58,939 nucleotides of DNA from Desulfococcaceae bacterium HSG9 (GCA_030378005.1 JAUCGF010000100.1:1-58939); one strand, 5' to 3'; shown: positions 33,164 through 47,488, numbered from the stretch's first letter. Translations and numbers: made by a program. Notes: a model not told the origin generated them from the letters alone.

Positions 33164-34059
33164 TGACAAGAGAATCGCACGATCATAATTTTAAAAATTT
33201 GTTTTCCGATTTTCCAACGGATGCCTTGGAATGGCTGCTGCCTCAAGCATTGCAAATTTATGGTACTGTTCGCAGGATTGATTTTCTGCGTCAAGAGCCT
33301 GACAAGCATCACCTGAAAGATTCATCTCTGGCTTTGGACATGCCGATTTTATTTACTTTTGACAGCCAAAGCATTATTCTATGGTTAGTGGAATTTCAGG
33401 AGGACAAAAGCAAATTTTCGATTTACAAGTTGTTGAATTATAAAATCAAGATGATGGAGGCGTATCCGCAGGCACTTGTCATTCCGACGGTTCTGTTTAC
33501 TGACCGCAAACAGTGGCGTAAAGATGTTGATTTATGCTTAGATACTGAATTTGCCGGTAAAACCTTTCTGCATTTTGAATTTATCAAGATAAAACTGTTT
33601 GATTATGATGCTCGCGACCATTTTCATTCGAATAATCCGCTGGTCAGGATTTTATTGCCCAAAATGCACTATGTGCCGGAAGAACGCTTCCAAGTGATCT
33701 GGCGGGCTTACTTAGGATTATTTGAACTGGCATCTCCCAAATTATTTGATAAATATGCTTATTTTATCGACATATATGCGAATATTCATCAAAAAGAGCG
33801 TCAACACATTTTTCGTGAACTCAAGGAAACAGAGGAGACTTTAATGCTTTATGAATATATCAAAGATAAGGGATTTCAGCAGGGCATGAAACAAGGCATG
33901 CGACAAGGTATGCAACAAGGTATGCAACAAGGTGAACTTAACTTGCTCTCCAAACAGATAGCTAAAAAATTTAACCTGACTCCTGAAAATATAATGCCCA
34001 AGATAAAAGAATTAAGCCACGAAATTTTTACAGAGCTTAGTGAAAATTATATGTATTGA
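33163..34059 (+). CDS. Rpn-like recombination-promoting nuclease / PD-(D/E)XK transposase-family protein
   Basis: 298 residues. The N-terminal start HDHNFKNLFSDFPTDALEWL and the core LALDMPILFTFDSQS then WLVEFQEDKSKFSIYKLLNY fit the Rpn/YhgA family, with Asp, Glu-x-Gln and Lys as nuclease residues. Near the C-terminus is a short repeat of QGM units (GFQQGMKQGMRQGMQQG), seen often in this family. Such proteins are DNA endonucleases linked to recombination and phage defence. The start ATG overlaps the stop of the duplicated dehydrogenase fragment (TAATG). Confidence 0.78.
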   Translation: MTRESHDHNFKNLFSDFPTDALEWLLPQALQIYGTVRRIDFLRQEPDKHHLKDSSLALDMPILFTFDSQSIILWLVEFQEDKSKFSIYKLLNYKIKMMEAYPQALVIPTVLFTDRKQWRKDVDLCLDTEFAGKTFLHFEFIKIKLFDYDARDHFHSNNPLVRILLPKMHYVPEERFQVIWRAYLGLFELASPKLFDKYAYFIDIYANIHQKERQHIFRELKETEETLMLYEYIKDKGFQQGMKQGMRQGMQQGMQQGELNLLSKQIAKKFNLTPENIMPKIKELSHEIFTELSENYMY

Positions 34060-34139
34060 GATTCTTATGATCAGGTTCGGGACTGGATTAATATGCGGCA
34101 AGAGAAAATGACCCGATAATTTATACTAGCGAGATACTG

Positions 34140-34454
34140 ATGCCTTATAAATCCGTTATCAAAAATAAAAATGATCAGTATGATCGTGATATGTGCTATG
34201 GTGCGATTAACTTAATTCGGAGACAGATTACTGTAAAGTATAAGGACGATTTTAAGCTGACTGTCGCCAATCTCTCCAAACATATTGACAAAACGAAATA
34301 TAAAGTAACGCATGAAATTAAAATTCCCGTTTTGGAATTGCTGACCTATGAAAAATTGGTTGACTTTGGCGTAAATCTTCTGAAATGGGATACTTATGAA
34401 GAGGTTTCGGAACAGATTTCAATTCTTTTAAAAAAACAAGAGGCTGCTGAATAA
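34140..34454 (+). CDS. Hypothetical protein
   Basis: 104 residues, basic in the first half (RRQITVKYKDDFKLTVANLS) and acidic at the end. It has no signal peptide, membrane segment or Cys motif. The start lacks a strong ribosome binding site. It stands 80 bp after the Rpn-like gene and 50 bp before the pyruvate oxidoreductase gene. I recognise no family. Confidence 0.5.
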   Translation: MPYKSVIKNKNDQYDRDMCYGAINLIRRQITVKYKDDFKLTVANLSKHIDKTKYKVTHEIKIPVLELLTYEKLVDFGVNLLKWDTYEEVSEQISILLKKQEAAE

Positions 34455-34492
34455 ACCACATCAGCGAAATTTAACATGAAAACCATTTATAA

Positions 34493-38191
<3,699 letters not shown>

Positions 38192-38211
38192 CCTCTTCCA
38201 TTTTCAGTACC

Positions 38212-38263
38212 GGAGTACAAGCTTCAGCTTGCGAGCAGCAATGCAAACTGAAGTTTGCACTCC
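38212..38263. repeat. REP-like palindrome (third copy)
   Basis: A 21-bp inverted repeat (38212-38232 and 38243-38263), three mismatches between arms, with the same arm sequence as at 205 and 1361. It lies just after the oxidoreductase stop, where it could also end transcription. Confidence 0.75.
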
Positions 38264-38330
38264 ATTCAGGAATTTATCATGCCAAAATAGGAATAAGGGA
38301 TTTCCCAATATTTAAACCACCCAAAATGTG

Positions 38331-38361
38331 GGGTGCGTTACGACTGACGCCTAACGCACCC
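38331..38361. repeat. GGGTGCGTTA palindrome
   Basis: GGGTGCGTTA at 38331-38340 pairs with TAACGCACCC at 38352-38361, a perfect 10-bp stem. It is another short dispersed palindrome. The rest of the 38192-38529 gap has no gene. Confidence 0.7.
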
Positions 38362-38529
38362 TATAATATCTACACACACCTTTCATCACGGTTAAATTGT
38401 GTAGTTTGTTTATTGGGAATTCCTTAAGCATTTTCCTTTTCCCTGTAGTTCTGCAAAGGAAGAAGGGATTCATAAAAATCCTTTCTAAATAAAATCCGTG
38501 TAGATAACCCAAAAAAGGAGAAAACGACC

Positions 38530-38736
38530 ATGCACCAAAGACGTAGCAAACTAAACCCCACCCTCCGAAACATCATCATCACTTTATTTATCTTGCTCTA
38601 CGCCCCCATGCTAAACACACAAGAGCCGATCTTGCAATTAGACATCGGTAGTGAGCATAAATCTACGATACGGGATGTCGTTTTCACTCTAAAAAATATC
38701 CCGCTTGGCAAACAAATTTTCCGAGGCGCTAGATAG
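38530..38736 (+). CDS. Small putative exported protein upstream of tamB
   Basis: 68 residues with a strong ribosome binding site (AAAAGGAG about 10 bases upstream). Residues 12-30 (LRNIIITLFILLYAPMLNT) form a hydrophobic signal or membrane segment. The remainder is short and polar (LQLDIGSEHKSTIRDVVFTL). In many genomes a TamA gene precedes tamB, and this could be a truncated relic of one, but no TamA motif is visible. Function is unknown. Confidence 0.45.
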   Translation: MHQRRSKLNPTLRNIIITLFILLYAPMLNTQEPILQLDIGSEHKSTIRDVVFTLKNIPLGKQIFRGAR

Positions 38737-38804
38737 CCTGAAAGCCTGACCTGCTGATTCTCATGGATGATGGGGCACGTCCCTGTTGTCGAAAGGTTTT
38801 TCTG

Positions 38805-41800
38805 ATGTCTAAAACAGTCAAACGTATTTCAATCGGTTTTGGTATCGGCCTTGTGCTGATAGTTACAGCGGCAATCGGCGTATTGATCTATTTAAAAACC
38901 GATCACGCGCGTCACTTTCTTCTATCGCAAATCAACACCGCTATTCCCGGTTCGGTTTCATGCAGGGCTATAGACTTTGCTCCGCTGAAGGAACATTTGG
39001 AACTTCGCCAGGTATCGCTTGCCGATCCGGATGGCAAAATACTGGCTGAAATTGACAGTCTGACGCTTGGTTTGGACGGTCCCGCTCTGTTACGCAAAGA
39101 GTTGACGGTTACTTCCCTGATAATAAACAAACCCCATCTGAATCTGCAATTTGATAAAACAGGCCGCCTCGGTCTGTTAGACGCTTTTCCATCCGGCGCG
39201 CCAACTAAAGAAAAGCAAAAAATCGAAAAACTTCCATTTAATGTGGTTATAAACGCATTTGAACTCACTGAAGGCTCCGTTAATTTGCATAAAGAGGCCG
39301 TATCGCCAGACCTGCAGCCGGTTTCTGTGAAGGTGCAAGGAATCGGCCTCACGGCGGATGGCAATCTTAATCAGCAAAAGGTTAAATTAGAATTAAATGT
39401 TGATGCTGCGCAATTGAATGTTGCCGGTTTGCAAAATCAAATTGAAAATATTAAAATCATTGTAAAAAATGATTCGGAAGAAGATGCCAGGGTAAGATTG
39501 CAGATAGACAAAACCCATATAGCCATAGCCGGCGTTACAACCCTGTTAGAAGATATCCGCCTGAATGTTGATGTGGATATTGAACAGCAACAGGCCGATG
39601 CGCAATTGTCAATCAAGAAAGCACAGAAAAATATCGGTGCTGTCAAGACCATAATGCGAGACATCTTGATTGATGCAAACGGAAGTTTAAAGCGGCAACA
39701 CGCCGTTTTGAAATTATACATTGATGAAAATCAAATAGATATGGCCGGAAATGTAACCCGCATAAATGGCATTCATCTCACATCGGACGCCGATTTTAAT
39801 CAACAATCAGCCAATTTGAAATTGAACACAAATCGGGTATATCTAAACATTACCGGTGAGGATATACCGTTAGACGTTTTTAAATTAGATGTCGCATATC
39901 AACAGGAACGTGTCCGTTTGAAAGAATTTTCAGTTGCCGCATGCGGCAGCCAACTGAATGTTACAGGTGTGATTCAGAATCCTCTGACAACCCCGTTTTT
40001 TGATTTTCAGGTCGGGTTGGCCGCCGAATTGGATAGCATACGTGATTTATTACAATTAGAAATGCCGCTGAACGGAAGCTCGCAGCTTGATCTGGCCTTC
40101 CGGGGCATCTTAAACGATCCTGAAATTAATCTGCAAATAGCATACAACGGTGGTGATATTGCGGGTTATCATATCGACTCGGTTTACCTTGATTCCAATC
40201 TGCAAGACTTACGATTTGATATTCGACACTTAAATTTGAAAACAGGATATGGCGCTCTCAATCTATTGGGTCAAATCAATCTGGAAACTTTTTTTGCACA
40301 CGGTTTAATGGGGCCTGCCGGAGATCCGGAAACGATTGCATATAATTTGGCGCTTGATGCCGACAATTTTGATCTGGCACAGTTTATGCCAGCGGATAAA
40401 TCGGTTCAGGGATTGGTGAATGCCGCTATCTCGGTCAAAGGCCAGGGCGTCACACCGGCATTTATAAACGCCGAAACCGCTATAAACCTGGATGCTCGTC
40501 AATTAACACTTAACCGGGACGCAGCGCCGATTGATTTGAATGTTAAAGCAAATGCGCAATTTAACAAACAAATTCTTCGTGTTGACCGGATAGAAGCGGA
40601 TGGAGACCAATTCAATCTGGATGCCCAGGGACGGTGGGACATCTCTTCCGGCGAATTAAGTACGAAGGTTGCTCTTGATGCCGCTGACCTGACCCAAAAC
40701 CTTGCGCCCCTTGGATTAAAGCAAATATCCGGAGGTGTAAAGTTAGATGCCGATATCGGTGGCACTGTTGCGCATCCAAAATTTAAAGTCGCACTCGCGG
40801 GTAAAGCTGTCAGTGCATATAATTACACCATTGGCGATCTCATATTGGATGCCGAACTGGATCAAAACGGCCTGTTGAAAATTGCACGATTGGATATTTT
40901 AAACCAGAATTCATCTCTTCAAAGTGCCGGTTCTGTCAAATTATTTCAGGATGCTTTTGCATTGTCCTCCTCAATGCCATCTTCATTGGAGATCAAACTC
41001 AGCAATATCGCTCTGAATGATTTTTTATCTTCACCTGTTTTTCATGGCCATATTGATGGGAAAATCAACACACAGGGCAATCTGAATGATCTTCAGACGC
41101 AAGTTTCGCTGCATGGACGCCATTTCGGATATGATGTTTATCGTGCAGACGATCTGTTTTTAGATGGCCGGGTTGAAGGTGGTATCAAAAAACCGCATTT
41201 CCCTCAAACTGTTTTGAAGGTGAATGCGCTTGATTTAGGTGTTCAGAAACTCGAAGAAGTTAAAATAGTCGGAGATGTCGATCTGGAAAAAGTGATTATC
41301 CATACGCTTGATATTGTTCCCGCAGCCGGTGAAAACATTCATGCCAGCGGGCTGATTGATTACAAAAACGGCTTTAAAATCGATCTCTTATCAGGGCCGA
41401 TTGATTTGGCGCATATTGATGCGCTCAGTCATCAGGATATTGTCAAAGGCAAGGCGATTTTTGATATTGAGGGAGAAGGCAGTTTCAGCGATCCGGGGAT
41501 TAAAGCGGAACTTCGGTTCACCGAAATGTTCATCAAAGAAAAGCCGTTAAATGATTTTGAGTTACGTCTTGGCCTGCAAGATCATAAGGCTCAGGCAAAC
41601 GGCAAGCTCAATTTTGACATTGACGCCTCCTACCACCTTAAACAAAAAACGTTTCAGGCGCAATTGGCCTTTGATCAGACCGATTTGGAGCCTTATTTTA
41701 AAATTGCGAATCAACCCGATTTGAATGGAATGATAACGGGCAGTATCCAAGTGCAGGGCAAGGCTGATGCCATCGATCAGATTCAGGGGCAAGCCGTATT

Positions 41801-43259
41801 TACCGATATTCGACTGGGATTTAAGCAGCCTGATATGATCGTTTCTCACGACCTGCAAGTCAATTTTGAAGATAACAGCGTTATTATTCCCGGTTCAACT
41901 TTGACAATTCTTGATAAAGGACGCCTGAAGGTTCAAGGACGTAGCCAGATTGGTGCGGATGTCGATCTGCGTGTGGAAGGCGAATTTCCGATGGATATGA
42001 TAAACCATTTCACGGATGCGATACCCGATATCCAAGGGAATTTGCTTGTTTTGGCAGAAGTTGAGGGCGCTATGGCACAGCCTGATATTAGTGCGGAGGT
42101 CAATCTGAAAAATATCGGGTTTACCATTCCCGGCCTGATGCAGCGTATCCGTTCTCTCAACGGTCGTATCAAGGCTGCGCCGGATTCAGTCATATTGAAT
42201 AATATCAGCGGACAGATGGATAAAGGCCGTTTTAATATAGATGGCCAGATCGATTTGGATAAATTCAAACCTGTACGCGCCGACCTGAAATTGAATGCCA
42301 ATGCCCTGCCAATTCATATCCCTGATCTGCTGGACCTCAACTTCAATACCGATTTACATTTTCAGGGAACTCCTGAAAAATCCGGTCTTACTGGTGAAAT
42401 GGTCATTTTAGATGGGAGTTATTATCAGGATATAGACCTCAGTCTGCTTAAAATAGCCAAGTCTGCGCATCAGAAAAAACGACAAGTTTCTGCATCGCGC
42501 GCGCCAATCACCCAACCTTTTGTCAAAAATCTGTCGATTGATATAGCTGTCAAACGCCGTAATCCCTTTGTGGTGGATAATAATCTTGCTTACTTGGAAA
42601 TCAACCCCAATTTGAATGTCAACGGTACACCCAATCAACCGGTAATCAGCGGCCGCGCCGAAGTCGAATCCGGTAATATAACTTTTCATGAAAAAGAATT
42701 TGAGATAAAAAGAGGAATCATCGAATTTTTAAATCCTTATAAAATCGAACCGAGCATTGATTTACAAGCAGAGGCCAAAATTCGCGAATGGGTTGTTCAT
42801 TTAAATATCAAAGGCCAGCCGGATGAATTGCGCTTTACCCTTACATCCGAACCGAGTGAAGAACAAGCTGACCTTTTATCCCTTATTCTTACGGGACAAA
42901 CCGCTAAAGAACTCAGTCAAAGCGGCGGTAAAGGCTCGACCTTATCAAGCGAAATGGCAGCCGCTTATTTGGGAAAATCATTGGGCGATGATATTAGTAA
43001 AATGGCCGGGCTTGATACATTTGAAGTGCAGAGTAAGGGACAAGGCACCGAAGATGACCCGGAGACCGTCACGGTGACAGTGGGCAAAGAGCTTTCTTCC
43101 AGAATGGGCGTGAGCGTAAAAATGGAATCCAAAGCGGGAAAAACGGTGGAACGGGGCGAAATCGAATATAAATTACTTGAAAATTTTAAGATAAAAGGCT
43201 TCCAAGACAGCCAGGGCGCGTTTGGCGGAGAACTGTTATTCAGACATGAGTTCCGTTAA
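38805..43259 (+). CDS. tamB: Translocation and assembly module protein TamB
   Basis: 1484 residues from ATG 38805, preferred over ATG 38763 because GAAAGG precedes it and the product then begins with a basic anchor. A single membrane segment (KRISIGFGIGLVLIVTAAIG) is followed by over 1300 residues of repeating beta strands. The conserved C-terminal TamB/DUF490 domain has VSGRAEVESGNITFH-like text, EEQADLLSLILTGQ, GDDISKMAGLDTFEVQSKGQ and final GELLFRHEFR. TamB spans the periplasm and helps outer-membrane protein insertion or lipid transport, so the cell has an outer membrane. The length is typical to long for the family. Confidence 0.9.
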   Translation: MSKTVKRISIGFGIGLVLIVTAAIGVLIYLKTDHARHFLLSQINTAIPGSVSCRAIDFAPLKEHLELRQVSLADPDGKILAEIDSLTLGLDGPALLRKELTVTSLIINKPHLNLQFDKTGRLGLLDAFPSGAPTKEKQKIEKLPFNVVINAFELTEGSVNLHKEAVSPDLQPVSVKVQGIGLTADGNLNQQKVKLELNVDAAQLNVAGLQNQIENIKIIVKNDSEEDARVRLQIDKTHIAIAGVTTLLEDIRLNVDVDIEQQQADAQLSIKKAQKNIGAVKTIMRDILIDANGSLKRQHAVLKLYIDENQIDMAGNVTRINGIHLTSDADFNQQSANLKLNTNRVYLNITGEDIPLDVFKLDVAYQQERVRLKEFSVAACGSQLNVTGVIQNPLTTPFFDFQVGLAAELDSIRDLLQLEMPLNGSSQLDLAFRGILNDPEINLQIAYNGGDIAGYHIDSVYLDSNLQDLRFDIRHLNLKTGYGALNLLGQINLETFFAHGLMGPAGDPETIAYNLALDADNFDLAQFMPADKSVQGLVNAAISVKGQGVTPAFINAETAINLDARQLTLNRDAAPIDLNVKANAQFNKQILRVDRIEADGDQFNLDAQGRWDISSGELSTKVALDAADLTQNLAPLGLKQISGGVKLDADIGGTVAHPKFKVALAGKAVSAYNYTIGDLILDAELDQNGLLKIARLDILNQNSSLQSAGSVKLFQDAFALSSSMPSSLEIKLSNIALNDFLSSPVFHGHIDGKINTQGNLNDLQTQVSLHGRHFGYDVYRADDLFLDGRVEGGIKKPHFPQTVLKVNALDLGVQKLEEVKIVGDVDLEKVIIHTLDIVPAAGENIHASGLIDYKNGFKIDLLSGPIDLAHIDALSHQDIVKGKAIFDIEGEGSFSDPGIKAELRFTEMFIKEKPLNDFELRLGLQDHKAQANGKLNFDIDASYHLKQKTFQAQLAFDQTDLEPYFKIANQPDLNGMITGSIQVQGKADAIDQIQGQAVFTDIRLGFKQPDMIVSHDLQVNFEDNSVIIPGSTLTILDKGRLKVQGRSQIGADVDLRVEGEFPMDMINHFTDAIPDIQGNLLVLAEVEGAMAQPDISAEVNLKNIGFTIPGLMQRIRSLNGRIKAAPDSVILNNISGQMDKGRFNIDGQIDLDKFKPVRADLKLNANALPIHIPDLLDLNFNTDLHFQGTPEKSGLTGEMVILDGSYYQDIDLSLLKIAKSAHQKKRQVSASRAPITQPFVKNLSIDIAVKRRNPFVVDNNLAYLEINPNLNVNGTPNQPVISGRAEVESGNITFHEKEFEIKRGIIEFLNPYKIEPSIDLQAEAKIREWVVHLNIKGQPDELRFTLTSEPSEEQADLLSLILTGQTAKELSQSGGKGSTLSSEMAAAYLGKSLGDDISKMAGLDTFEVQSKGQGTEDDPETVTVTVGKELSSRMGVSVKMESKAGKTVERGEIEYKLLENFKIKGFQDSQGAFGGELLFRHEFR

Positions 43260-43320
43260 AAGATGAAACGTGAATTGACAATTTCACATTTTACCTCCGA
43301 AACACGAAAAATGAGGAAAT

Positions 43321-43761
43321 ATGGGTATGTTATCAAAAGAATCAAATATCACTGCGTATCAAACTGATGGCCAGTTATGTTCAGAAACGGATTGGCTTGT
43401 TTATCCTATATCAATTAACGTAAAGGATAAAACATATAAAGCGGCTCTTGAATTGACTCGCAAAATTTGTGATGAAATTGAAAATACGCTTAAAATCAGT
43501 CAAAATTTACCATGTTCTTTGGGCTTATTAGATTTTGATACAACCTATAAAACATATAAAGCCACGATTGCGCTCACCCAATTATCTAAAGACAGTTTTG
43601 AAGTGGGGCTTAAACAATATGCAATCCTGAAATTTGACTCTGAAGGAGCGTTTTGGGAAAAATCGGAAATTATCGCATCCGTACTTGATGCCCTTGTGGA
43701 ACTGATAAATCGCTATCGAACAGATAAGCGGGTGAATGTTATATTATCTGAAAGGAAATAA
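43321..43761 (+). CDS. Hypothetical protein
   Basis: 146 residues. GAGGAA precedes the ATG. Two internal segments share a similar phrase (DKTYKAALELTRKI and TYKTYKATIALTQL), suggesting a small internal duplication. There is no signal peptide or membrane segment. It lies 60 bp after tamB and about 200 bp before the beta-CASP gene. I recognise no family. The 43762-43965 spacer shows nothing clear. Confidence 0.5.
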   Translation: MGMLSKESNITAYQTDGQLCSETDWLVYPISINVKDKTYKAALELTRKICDEIENTLKISQNLPCSLGLLDFDTTYKTYKATIALTQLSKDSFEVGLKQYAILKFDSEGAFWEKSEIIASVLDALVELINRYRTDKRVNVILSERK

Positions 43762-43965
43762 TATTATTAACAGAATGGAACTCGTCAGTCATAAGTCATT
43801 CTAAGTTATTGAAATCATTGAAAGTAAAAATATGACACAAATTTTGTGAGTTTCAATGAATTCAGAGAGTTACGAAATCACTTGACACTTCAAACTTAAA
43901 ACTTGTAACTGACGAGAATGGAACAACTTGAAAATTAAAACTTTTAAATTCAAAGGAGCGATGAA

Positions 43966-45543
43966 ATGCACGTAACATTTTATGGAGCGGTCAGAGAAGT
44001 AACCGGCTCAATGCATCTGCTGGACACCGGTTGCGACCGTGTTTTATTGGACTGCGGTCTTTATCAGGGACGCCGCCATGAAGCCGGTGAAAAAAACAGG
44101 GTGCTGCATTTAGACCCGTCTTTGTTGGCGAACGTTATTCTGTCCCATGCTCATATTGATCATTCCGGCCGGATTCCTTTGCTCTGCAAACGAAATTTTT
44201 CCGGCCGCGTGATATGCACTCGCGCGACTGCTGATGCATGCGGCTATTTGCTGCCTGATTCCGGGCATATTCAGGAATCGGACGCCGAGTATCTGAATTA
44301 TAAAACCGTACGCCATACCTTGTCTGCAATCAAATCCGGCCCTGATCGTAAAAAACTCAGCCGGCGTCAATCTGATGATATTAAAAAGGTGCTTAAAAAA
44401 GGCCGCCACAGACTGAATAATGACGCTATCAACACGTTGATGCGCAAATATAAGCTTGAGAGAATCAAGCCTTTATATACGCAGGAGGATGCTCTGCAAG
44501 CGCTTTCCTATTTTGACGGCGCCCCTTATCGTAATCCGTTGACCGTCGGGCGCAACCTGACTTGCACTCTTTATGAGGCCGGTCATATACTTGGGTCGTC
44601 CATCAGCATGATCAAATACAATGCTGACGGAAAAAGCCGCACCGTCTGTTATACGGGTGACATCGGCAGATTTGACAAGCCCATCCTCAGAGATCCGAAC
44701 TTGAATTTTGAGGAAACTGACCGTGACGTTGATTTGTTGATTATGGAAAGCACCTACGGAGATCGGGAACACGATCCGGTAACAGACCTGCGCAACAAAT
44801 TAAAGCATGTTTTGTTAGATGCGATTGAGCGCGGCGGCAGTGTGTTGATTCCTTCTTTTGCCTATGGCCGCACTCAGGAATTGCTTTATGTTATCCATGA
44901 ATTATATAATAACGGTGAAGTGCCCCGCCTGCCCGTTTATGTTGACAGTCCTCTGGCCACCAACATTACCAAGGTGTTTGGGGAACATCCCGAAGTTTAC
45001 GATCAGGAAACGCACACAACATTTTTGGAAAAAGGGCAAAACCCGTTCAGCTTTGCTCAGGCGCATTTTGTCGCCTCCGTGGATGAATCTATCAAGTTGG
45101 TCAAGCAAAAAAAGCCGCATATCGTAATTTCAGCATCGGGCATGTGTGAAGCCGGACGTATTTTGCATCATCTGCGCTACAAAATTCATAATCCTAAAAA
45201 TACGATTTTGATCGTAGGTTACATGGCGATGCATACGTTAGGCCGTCGTCTTTTGGAACTGGGGGAGGCGTATGCAGCTAACAACCGCAAGGGCGCTCCG
45301 CCTTTATTGCGGTTTTTTAACAAGGAATATCCGTTAAAAGCGCATGTGGTTTCTTTGGGCGGTTTTTCAGCCCATGCGGATAAACACGAGATGCTCAGAT
45401 TTTTAAAAAAATCTAACCTGCGTATCAAAAAAATTGCGCTGGTTCATGGAGAAGAAAAGCAGTCGTTAGCGTTTAGCGATTTTCTGGAACAAAACGGTTT
45501 TGATACAGTTGTGCCTAAAATCGGACAGACAGTTGAGGTTTAA
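43966..45543 (+). CDS. Metallo-beta-lactamase fold beta-CASP RNA-processing nuclease (YSH1-like)
   Basis: 525 residues. The metal-binding motif is SHAHIDHSGRIPLL (about 58-71). VDLLIMESTYGDREH is motif 3, followed by a beta-CASP insert (SVLIPSFAYGRTQELLYVIH, DSPLATNITKVFG). The end region has ASGMCEAGRILHHLRY and SLGGFSAHADKHEM with the final metal-binding His. Such proteins resemble CPSF73 and RNase J and cut RNA, although bacterial members of this branch are little studied. AAAGGAG precedes the ATG. A hairpin lies at 45570-45601. Confidence 0.88.
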   Translation: MHVTFYGAVREVTGSMHLLDTGCDRVLLDCGLYQGRRHEAGEKNRVLHLDPSLLANVILSHAHIDHSGRIPLLCKRNFSGRVICTRATADACGYLLPDSGHIQESDAEYLNYKTVRHTLSAIKSGPDRKKLSRRQSDDIKKVLKKGRHRLNNDAINTLMRKYKLERIKPLYTQEDALQALSYFDGAPYRNPLTVGRNLTCTLYEAGHILGSSISMIKYNADGKSRTVCYTGDIGRFDKPILRDPNLNFEETDRDVDLLIMESTYGDREHDPVTDLRNKLKHVLLDAIERGGSVLIPSFAYGRTQELLYVIHELYNNGEVPRLPVYVDSPLATNITKVFGEHPEVYDQETHTTFLEKGQNPFSFAQAHFVASVDESIKLVKQKKPHIVISASGMCEAGRILHHLRYKIHNPKNTILIVGYMAMHTLGRRLLELGEAYAANNRKGAPPLLRFFNKEYPLKAHVVSLGGFSAHADKHEMLRFLKKSNLRIKKIALVHGEEKQSLAFSDFLEQNGFDTVVPKIGQTVEV

Positions 45544-45569
45544 GACGGATAGCGTCGATGAAGCTACTA

Positions 45570-45601
45570 CCGTAAAAATAGCCGAATATTTATTTTTACG
45601 G
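45570..45601. terminator. Hairpin after the beta-CASP gene
   Basis: CCGTAAAAATA (45570-45580) pairs with TATTTTTACGG (45591-45601), a perfect 11-bp stem. There is no long T-run after it, but its place 27 bp beyond the stop suits a terminator. Confidence 0.55.
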
Positions 45602-45696
45602 CAATTTAAAAAACTCATTCGTGTTGTCTGACTCATTACCTATGCACTGAATCCGTCTGCGGTTATTCCCAAGATTATGTCTAAAGGATAGAAACC

Positions 45697-46036
45697 ACTA
45701 TCAAGGCTGCCTTGTGCGCTGTTCACGGAGTTGAAAAAATTGAAAAAGAAATGTCCGGTTTCTATATCTCGGATGTGATTTCGGGTGTATATCGCGGAAT
45801 GATGATAGCACTGCTATATGAGGAATGGAGAATGTTCCACCAGTATACGCTGTCAGAGTTCACAGAATTTCTATTGCGATTATCTGAAAACGTAAAACTG
45901 TCGGCGTTTCGCAAGCATCCGAGGGGGCCTGAAAAGAAAACGAAAAAACGAAAATATGACCCCGAAACTCCTCATGTCTCAACAGCAAAACTTATTGCTA
46001 TGAGAAAAAAGTAGGAGAATGACCTTGAAAGGGCTG
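45697..46036 (+). mobile_element. IS4-type transposase remnant 1 (3' end)
   Basis: The frame reads IKAALCAVHGVEKIEKEMSG and continues to a natural end at 46014 (ETPHVSTAKLIAMRKK). Only the C-terminal ~105 residues of the transposase are present, so it is dead. It is closely similar, in opposite orientation, to remnant 2 at 55962. Both copies share the boundary sequence AATGACCTTGAAAGGGCTG and diverge after it, so 46036 marks the element end. The start of an ORF at 45712 (CTG or similar) is not biological. Confidence 0.8.
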
Positions 46037-46282
46037 CTCCTATCCTATATAGAAAATCCCTCAAAAGTCCCGAAAAAAATGAGTTTCTTGGTCGTTTTTT
46101 CAAAGAACGTGGTGCTGAGACGCATTTACGGCCATTTCAAGGCTCAAAAATGGCCAAAATCGAGTTTAATGGGCCGCATATAAGCCTTCAATAATTGACG
46201 GCCTTAGCGATAAAGTCGTGCGCTCATACCTATTCACCGTTTGATAAAACAATTCCCAGCTAAATTATAAGTGTTCCCCCGC

Positions 46283-47275
46283 CTACAAACGCCGGGACAG
46301 TAAGGTTGCATTGCGAATATCATTCAGTTTGATCATGGCTTCATCAGACATCAGGTAATATTTTGTCGATTGCATCTGCCCTGAATAGTGTTTCCCATTA
46401 AATGTTTCAATAGCCATCAGACGGTTGTTTTGATCTTCAGAGGTGATGACAATCGCTTCTATCTTATTGGTTGCAATTTTGATTTCTCCTAGCAGATTAT
46501 CGTTAATGGTGATGTATTTCATATCCCCTCCGCTCATATCGCTGTATAATTCGACCAAGTAGCCGCTGATAGGACGATCACTGATATTGAAAAATGACCT
46601 GGGGTCCTGAGTTGTGGCATAGATCGGCTTAATCCATCGTTCATGCCTTTCAATATCTTTGAGGCGATACCAGCCCTTTTTATCTTTCTCAGTATATTCA
46701 AATTCCGAACCGCCTGGGAGAAAGGCGCCAACTTCATTGCCGCCGGGTTTATCGTAAAGACGGGCGCTTTTTAAAAGCCAAAGACGTTTCCCCAAAATTT
46801 GCGGCATAACCGGGTTTTTATTTCCCGGATTTTTGAACGGCCGGCTTTGAAACTGCTCGTTTTTGACCGCCGTTCTCATCTGTGTTGCCGGTTGGGATAA
46901 CGAAGTGTTTTTGGAATTGATGTCATAAAATTCATACAGCATCATCCCCGTATCCATTACGGTTATTCCGATATAGCCGTTTGAACTCATATCTTCAAGC
47001 AAGGACTCAGCTTCAAGTGTGTCTAATGAGGTTTCGGCGATGATGTCCGCAATTGATAGCTTTCCATTTTTAAGGCGGGCAAGCCGGAATATTTCTTTTT
47101 CGTGCATAACCCGCAATAATCTTTTTTTCTTTTTGAAGTGAAACCAAAGCCAGCCGCTGGCTAAAAGGAGAACCGATAGGGTCAATAGAGATTCGATCAC
47201 GATTTTGTCTTTCACTTTCTGTTGCTGTCGTCTGTTTATACTCTGTGGAATACTCGGTGCCGCTGCTCTTGCCAA
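46283..47275 (-). CDS. Hypothetical membrane-anchored protein
   Basis: 330 residues if it starts at TTG 47275; GTG codons shortly inside (before the membrane segment) are alternatives, and none has a good ribosome binding site. A membrane segment (about 28-47, SLLTLSVLLLASGWLWFHF) is followed by a winged-helix-like stretch (about 60-115, LSIADIIAETSLDTLEAESL). A beta-rich middle with LYDKPGGNEVGAFLPGGSEF and WYRLKDIERHERWIK recalls a bacterial SH3 domain. A C-terminal region of unknown type closes it. It may bind peptidoglycan or another surface ligand. Function is unknown. Confidence 0.65.
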   Translation of the reverse strand: MARAAAPSIPQSINRRQQQKVKDKIVIESLLTLSVLLLASGWLWFHFKKKKRLLRVMHEKEIFRLARLKNGKLSIADIIAETSLDTLEAESLLEDMSSNGYIGITVMDTGMMLYEFYDINSKNTSLSQPATQMRTAVKNEQFQSRPFKNPGNKNPVMPQILGKRLWLLKSARLYDKPGGNEVGAFLPGGSEFEYTEKDKKGWYRLKDIERHERWIKPIYATTQDPRSFFNISDRPISGYLVELYSDMSGGDMKYITINDNLLGEIKIATNKIEAIVITSEDQNNRLMAIETFNGKHYSGQMQSTKYYLMSDEAMIKLNDIRNATLLSRRL

Positions 47276-47488
47276 TCGTACTATTTTTTATGGAATCAAA
47301 ATTTTTCTGAACATCTATAGCTATCCCCCTCTACGAATTGGTTGTAATTATGACTATAAAATGCTAAGGTCAGTTGATTGTCAAGCTGAAAAAACCATTT
47401 AATGTTAAAAGATGGCCATACATTAAAAATAACTACCGATTAAAACTTATGGCCAAATACTTAACATGTTAATAAAAGGAGAGTTCAA